The translations under genes were made by a program, and so were the position numbers. Below the pieces are notes generated by a model. The model made no database searches. It was not told the DNA's origin and saw only the letters and a list, made by a program, of their open reading frames with translations. This document shows, in pieces, positions 5,892 to 9,327 of a stretch of DNA of 9,327 nt (positions are counted from its first letter, which is position 1; every line of letters begins with the position of its first letter). The stretch comes from Campylobacterota bacterium (lineage in GTDB: Bacteria > Campylobacterota > Campylobacteria > Campylobacterales > JALSKU01): NCBI GenBank assembly GCA_013153915.1, contig JAADDL010000056.1:1-9327 (forward strand), written 5' to 3'.

Positions 5892-6665
5892 ATGTTTTAT
5901 ATCCTCTTATCGCTTCTTTTTATATATCTTCTTGCTATCTTGTATCTATACTTTACGCAAGATAGCAAGATATTCAACTTTGATATAGTTCCCAAAAAAG
6001 TCTCTAAAGCGACGATGGATTGCAAAAAATGCAAAAGCGTCCAACTAGTAAGCGAAGAGGCTGCGCTTGACGGAGTCTATAAAGAAAACGGCTCAAATAA
6101 ACTCCTTATGTATTTTGGCGGCAATAGCGACGATGCGACCGAATTTGTAAAGTATTGTGATGATTTGGAAGAGTTTGATGTGGTGGCTTTTAATTATCGA
6201 GGAAATGCTTTAAGTGATGGGAAACCGTCTGAAGAGGCTATATTTAAAGATAGCTTAAAGATATATGACACTTACGCAAAAGATAAAGAGGTTTACTTGG
6301 TAGGTCGAAGTCTTGGGAGCGGAGTGGCTGTATATCTCGCATCTAAAAGAGAGGTTAAAAAGCTCTTACTCATCACTCCATACGATTCCATAGAAAATAT
6401 AGCCAAAGAAAAATACCCCTTTATCCCTATCTCTTTGCTACTAAAACACAAATTTAACTCTTTAAAATATATAAAAAAGGTAAATGCTCCCGTTGAGATA
6501 TTTTTAGTATTGAACGATAGAACCGTCACCGCTCAAAGAAGTGAAAATCTTATAAAAAATATCGCCGATATCTCAAGAGTAGTGGTGTTTGAAGACACTA
6601 CTCATGCGGATATACTTGATAGCCCACGATTTAAAACCGAGTTAAAAAGGTGGGCTACCGTATAA
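5892..6665 (+). CDS. Membrane-anchored alpha/beta hydrolase (BEM46/ABHD13-like)
   Basis: A 257-residue protein with an uncleaved N-terminal membrane helix (about 2-21), probably placing the enzyme on the periplasmic face. The core shows NYRGNALSDGKPSE (101-114), the nucleophile elbow GRSLGSG (138-144, Ser140), the acid at D209 in LNDRTVTAQRS, and the histidine H238 in TTHADI. The catalytic triad is therefore complete. The overall pattern resembles the BEM46/ABHD13 serine hydrolase group; no substrate is known. The ATG follows directly on the moeA TAG, with only a weak AAGAG upstream, so translation is likely to depend on reinitiation after moeA. A functional link with molybdenum cofactor synthesis is not evident; the tandem arrangement may be incidental. 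Confidence 0.85.
   Translation: MFYILLSLLFIYLLAILYLYFTQDSKIFNFDIVPKKVSKATMDCKKCKSVQLVSEEAALDGVYKENGSNKLLMYFGGNSDDATEFVKYCDDLEEFDVVAFNYRGNALSDGKPSEEAIFKDSLKIYDTYAKDKEVYLVGRSLGSGVAVYLASKREVKKLLLITPYDSIENIAKEKYPFIPISLLLKHKFNSLKYIKKVNAPVEIFLVLNDRTVTAQRSENLIKNIADISRVVVFEDTTHADILDSPRFKTELKRWATV
6620..6657. repeat. Inverted repeat at the convergent gene boundary
   Basis: TAGCCCAC (6620-6627) and GTGGGCTA (6650-6657) are perfect 8-bp complements separated by 22 nt. They lie inside the 3' end of the hydrolase gene, just past the stop of the opposing lipoprotein gene. Neither side is followed by a T-run, so termination activity is uncertain. The two genes converge with only 5 bp between stops, and no other terminator-like structure was seen there. 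Confidence 0.3.
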
Positions 6666-6670
6666 GTTGG

Positions 6671-8905
6671 CTATCTACATTTTCTCCACTCTGTGTAATT
6701 ATCCCAGATAACTTTATCAGGATATAGTCTAACTCCGTTATAGTATGGAGTTGTCCCCTCCGTATCTGCTATACGAATTTGGATGCTATTTCCTCTAACT
6801 CTCTCTACATATCCTTTCATCGTGATATTTAAAAAGAGTGCCACTCTGCCGTCTTTACATACTTTATCACCCACTCTTTTTCTAGCTAGATAGGCTCTTC
6901 TTAGCCTCTCTTGCCTTCTTTGTTCGGCCAATCTCGCAGCTTTTGCCTCTTTGGCTCTTTTTATAGCCAACAACTTTTGCTCTTTTTTATATCTGCTTAA
7001 CAACTCTCTGTTTTGTCTTGTATTTGCTATAGAGACTATCTTTTTCATAACCTTTTCATCGTTATATCTTTTTGCTATTTTCATAGTTTTATATGAACTT
7101 ACACCATAAGCAAACAACTCTTTGGCCACTCTATCGGCTCTGGGGTCATTTGCTTTTAAAAGCTTATACACTTCGTAAGATAGAGATTTATTGGATAATT
7201 TTTTATGACGAATCAAAAAAGAGATAAAATCATATTTTTTCATTGATATCAATCTATCCAAAACGGCTTTCGAATCAAATGATATATTTTGCAGAGCTAT
7301 CTGTCTGGCAACATCATCAAAATTTTTCTCCAAAGCCTTTATCATCAATGAAGCATCCCCTTTGGCTCCTTTTCTTAGATAAAAAATAGCTCCTCTATGG
7401 TCTCCCTCTTTGATCATCTTTGCCAAAATGGAGTGGTACTCTTCAGCCTTTGCGATTTGACTCGTATTTTTGCTATTTAAGATAGCCAAAAGCCTCTTTC
7501 TCGGGAAGCTTCTTATTTGCTTTAATATCTTACGATCATTCGACAAGTCCCGTGAGCCTAGCCTTAGAGTTTGTAAAAAATCATAAATACTAGCCGTTAA
7601 GACATCGGGCTTATTTTTTGACAGAAAGGTTCTTAAAACATCCTCTACATCTTTAAAATCATTCGAGAGTATCGGATCAAACTTTGGTCCGTAATGACTT
7701 GAGTACATATCATTAATAAATCTATAATTTTTAAATATCTTACCGGGTCTTTTTTTAAATTCATAAGGGCTTAAATGAAAAAGTCTCAACAAAAACAGAT
7801 TCATATATGGAGTATTGTTGGCATGTGAACTCAATATGTTTTTTTTCAAATAGTATGAAACATACGGATCTTTGGGAAAATTCTTTATATATAAAACAAA
7901 ACCCCCGTGGTATTTGTCTTGCTCAAATACAGCTTTATAGAGCATTTTTTTAAGATCTTGAGGCAACTCTTCGGTAGATGCACCGTTTGGATACTCCTCA
8001 TAAAGCACTTTTTTTATAGAGTCGGAGAAGGTTCCCATTTTTATAAAATATTTTGCAAAAGCGTAAGCTTGCATTTTTCGATACTCTCTTGAACTAAAAA
8101 CCGCATATGCAAGAGCATTTTTTACGAGAATATCTCTCTCCTCTTTGGAAACACCTCTAAATATCTCACTATCTTTTATACCGCTGTTGACTTTAAGTAG
8201 CTGAAATACCCTATAGTCTATAGGATAATCATCAAATCCGTTCATAAGCTCTAAACCCAAAGATTTTCTTATATCTTTTTTTGAAATATACACCCCGTAA
8301 GATACCAATTTTTTTATCTCATTATATTTCCAAAGACTGGGTCCATACTTTAACAATTTATCCAATTTAGCCATAAGCACTTTATCGCTATACGGAGATG
8401 GTTTAAAAGAGGTTATCTTATCAACTTTAGAGACTTGTTTGAGAGGATCCACACAGGCAAGATCCAGATCTACTCTGCTACTCGAATTTATCTTAAAATC
8501 AACCAAAATATGGTTGCTATTGACTGATTTTATTTTTACATCCGTATCATCATCATGCTTTAATGGGTATATCGTATCGTTTTTTACGGTTATACCGTCT
8601 TCATAGTATCCGCCTCCAAAAGAGCCATCGCACCAATAGTATCCCTTCTCTTGACACTTTATATGTATAGCGTTTGGAAAATTTTTAAAATCAAAAGTAA
8701 TGATAGCTGAAGTATTCGGTCTATATATGTTTGGTATTTTCGCTTTACATATATAGTGCTTTTCATCTTTTACAAGATGCTTCAACTTCGGCAACACTAC
8801 CGATGGCCGTGTTGTACTTTTGTAAGAGTTGGTGTAAAGTCGAGGATCTACACCGTTGCAACCGACAAAAAATATGAACAAAATCAGAGATATAAAAACT
8901 CTCAT
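6671..8905 (-). CDS. Large predicted lipoprotein of unknown function, alpha-helical with basic coiled coil and C-terminal domain
   Basis: A 744-residue protein I do not recognise. The N-terminus is a lipoprotein-type signal: hydrophobic 5-14, then FVGC with lipidation candidate C16 (Phe at -3 is not ideal), so it is probably anchored in the periplasm or outer membrane. Residues about 45-155 look like a beta-rich domain with four cysteines (C53, C84, C92, C151) that could form disulfides. Residues about 165-635 are mostly helical, rich in K, L, Y and F, and suggest a repeat-type helical solenoid without a clear period. A highly basic coiled-coil segment (about 638-677, many R/K/A/E) leads to a small C-terminal domain beginning VGDKVC (678-683), with GYVERVRGNSIQIRI (688+) resembling an SH3-like fold and C743 near the end. 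The ATG has AAGGAAG about 6 nt upstream. The gene is monocistronic or read through from the DUF2141 gene. Confidence 0.85.
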   Translation of the reverse strand: MRVFISLILFIFFVGCNGVDPRLYTNSYKSTTRPSVVLPKLKHLVKDEKHYICKAKIPNIYRPNTSAIITFDFKNFPNAIHIKCQEKGYYWCDGSFGGGYYEDGITVKNDTIYPLKHDDDTDVKIKSVNSNHILVDFKINSSSRVDLDLACVDPLKQVSKVDKITSFKPSPYSDKVLMAKLDKLLKYGPSLWKYNEIKKLVSYGVYISKKDIRKSLGLELMNGFDDYPIDYRVFQLLKVNSGIKDSEIFRGVSKEERDILVKNALAYAVFSSREYRKMQAYAFAKYFIKMGTFSDSIKKVLYEEYPNGASTEELPQDLKKMLYKAVFEQDKYHGGFVLYIKNFPKDPYVSYYLKKNILSSHANNTPYMNLFLLRLFHLSPYEFKKRPGKIFKNYRFINDMYSSHYGPKFDPILSNDFKDVEDVLRTFLSKNKPDVLTASIYDFLQTLRLGSRDLSNDRKILKQIRSFPRKRLLAILNSKNTSQIAKAEEYHSILAKMIKEGDHRGAIFYLRKGAKGDASLMIKALEKNFDDVARQIALQNISFDSKAVLDRLISMKKYDFISFLIRHKKLSNKSLSYEVYKLLKANDPRADRVAKELFAYGVSSYKTMKIAKRYNDEKVMKKIVSIANTRQNRELLSRYKKEQKLLAIKRAKEAKAARLAEQRRQERLRRAYLARKRVGDKVCKDGRVALFLNITMKGYVERVRGNSIQIRIADTEGTTPYYNGVRLYPDKVIWDNYTEWRKCR

Positions 8906-8907
8906 AC

Positions 8908-8962
8908 TACTTCCTTTTAAAAAAATAGTAGATATTTTAGCATAAAAATTTTTAAGGAAGTA
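8908..8962 (-). promoter_or_regulatory. Inverted repeat that could sequester the lipoprotein gene's ribosome binding site
   Basis: On the minus strand, TACTTCCTT (8962-8954) is a perfect 9-nt complement of AAGGAAGTA (8916-8908), which contains the ribosome binding site. A/T runs extend the stem across a 2-nt bulge. A transcript reading through from the DUF2141 gene would contain both arms. One starting at the candidate promoter (about 8927) would lack the upstream arm. The effect on expression is inferred. Confidence 0.4.
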
Positions 8963-8966
8963 TCTA
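8929..8966 (-). terminator. Weak terminator-like stem for the DUF2141 gene
   Basis: On the minus strand TAGATA (8966-8961) can pair with TATCTA (8934-8929), and three bases (CTA... overlapping) later comes a run of seven T. The stem is only 6 A/T-rich base pairs with a 26-nt loop, so it is weak. It shares bases 8961-8962 with the ribosome-binding-site hairpin, making the two folds mutually exclusive. Confidence 0.25.
8934..8942 (-). promoter_or_regulatory. Candidate extended -10 promoter (TGCTAAAAT) for the lipoprotein gene
   Basis: The minus strand reads TGC then TAAAAT, ending 28 nt before the ATG at 8905. This predicts a start near 8927 and a leader of about 22 nt that retains the ribosome binding site. 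No -35 hexamer stands out in the AT-rich upstream sequence. Confidence 0.5.
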
Positions 8967-9003
8967 TTTTATAAAATTTTAATAAAAACTTAAAAAGAAG
9001 AAA

Positions 9004-9327
9004 TCAAAAATATATAACCTTTATTCTTTTACTTAAGTTCCTATCTAGCATAAAGCTAGCTTTCTTGAAATTTGGCTTATTGAACATATTTATAGTTTGA
9101 TAGTTGCTAAATCCAACCCCCTCGGTCGGCAAAAGCAAACCTTTATCAATCTTGCCGTTTTTATTTTCATCATGCAGTATATTGACGGCGTATCTCCCTT
9201 TTGGCAAATCTTTGAAAACGGCGACGGATGAGTTGTTTTTTATCTTAGAAAAGACTCTTTTGTAGTATTTTTTATAGTGCTCATCGGGGATAGTACCGTC
9301 TTTATCGTAAAGAGTAAACCAAACTAC
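9004..9327 (-). CDS. DUF2141 family protein (5' end outside window)
   Basis: 107 C-terminal residues and the stop are visible, and the frame stays open to the right edge, so the true start lies outside; a TTG at 9207 is internal. DUF2141 (PF09912) signatures are plain: FKDLPKGRYAVNILHDENKNGKID (38-61 of the visible part), then LPTEGVGFSN (66-75), then FNKPNFKKASFML (82-94). The DENKNGKID segment resembles a calcium-binding loop. Family members are small exported proteins, usually about 140-160 residues with a signal peptide, and no established function. The conserved Gly before the PTEG motif is Leu here. It is followed, 98 bp downstream on the same strand, by the large lipoprotein, which is probably also exported. 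Confidence 0.85.
   Translation of the reverse strand, partial: VVWFTLYDKDGTIPDEHYKKYYKRVFSKIKNNSSVAVFKDLPKGRYAVNILHDENKNGKIDKGLLLPTEGVGFSNYQTINMFNKPNFKKASFMLDRNLSKRIKVIYF

Noticed and set aside
9004..9207. A complete 67-residue gene starting at TTG 9207.
   Set aside because: The frame continues upstream to the window edge with DUF2141-like sequence, so the TTG is internal and the gene is a partial one.

Overview
The window looks like part of a Campylobacterota (epsilonproteobacterial) chromosome, probably a free-living Sulfurimonas/Sulfurovum-type organism. This is inferred from the low G+C, the MqnA-like futalosine-pathway gene, the form of MoaE and MoeA, and TATAAT-type promoters without clear -35 boxes. 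No search was run, so the taxonomy is tentative.

Left block (1-1390, minus strand): a two-gene unit. A COG2316-type HD-domain hydrolase comes first. Its stop codon overlaps by one base the GTG start of an NAD-dependent nucleotide-sugar epimerase (UDP-glucuronate 4-epimerase-like), which runs off the left edge. A 91-bp divergent promoter region (1391-1481) separates it from the plus-strand genes.

Middle block (1482-6665, plus strand): an AspT/YidE-type transporter with two central RCK_C domains is followed after one base by a short MqnA-like protein of menaquinone synthesis. A probable internal promoter then drives moaD, the sulfur-carrier subunit of molybdopterin synthase. A 288-bp non-coding region (3949-4236) follows, packed with inverted repeats. 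It holds two long bipartite hairpins and four degenerate copies of a roughly 19-nt element in which the loop is conserved and the stems differ. This is the least explained part of the window. After it come moaE (the catalytic subunit), moeA (molybdenum insertion, GTG start overlapping moaE by 4 bases) and a membrane-anchored alpha/beta hydrolase that begins directly after the moeA stop. MoaD, MoaE and MoeA together cover the sulfur-insertion and metal-insertion steps of molybdenum cofactor synthesis. moaA, moaB and moaC are not in view.

Right block (6671-9327, minus strand): a 744-residue predicted lipoprotein of unknown function converges on the hydrolase with a 5-bp gap. Upstream of it is the 3' end of a DUF2141 protein that enters from the right edge. 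The 98-bp gap between them carries a candidate promoter and two overlapping inverted repeats, one of which includes the lipoprotein gene's ribosome binding site.

No tRNA, rRNA, CRISPR array, transposase or complete insertion sequence was seen.
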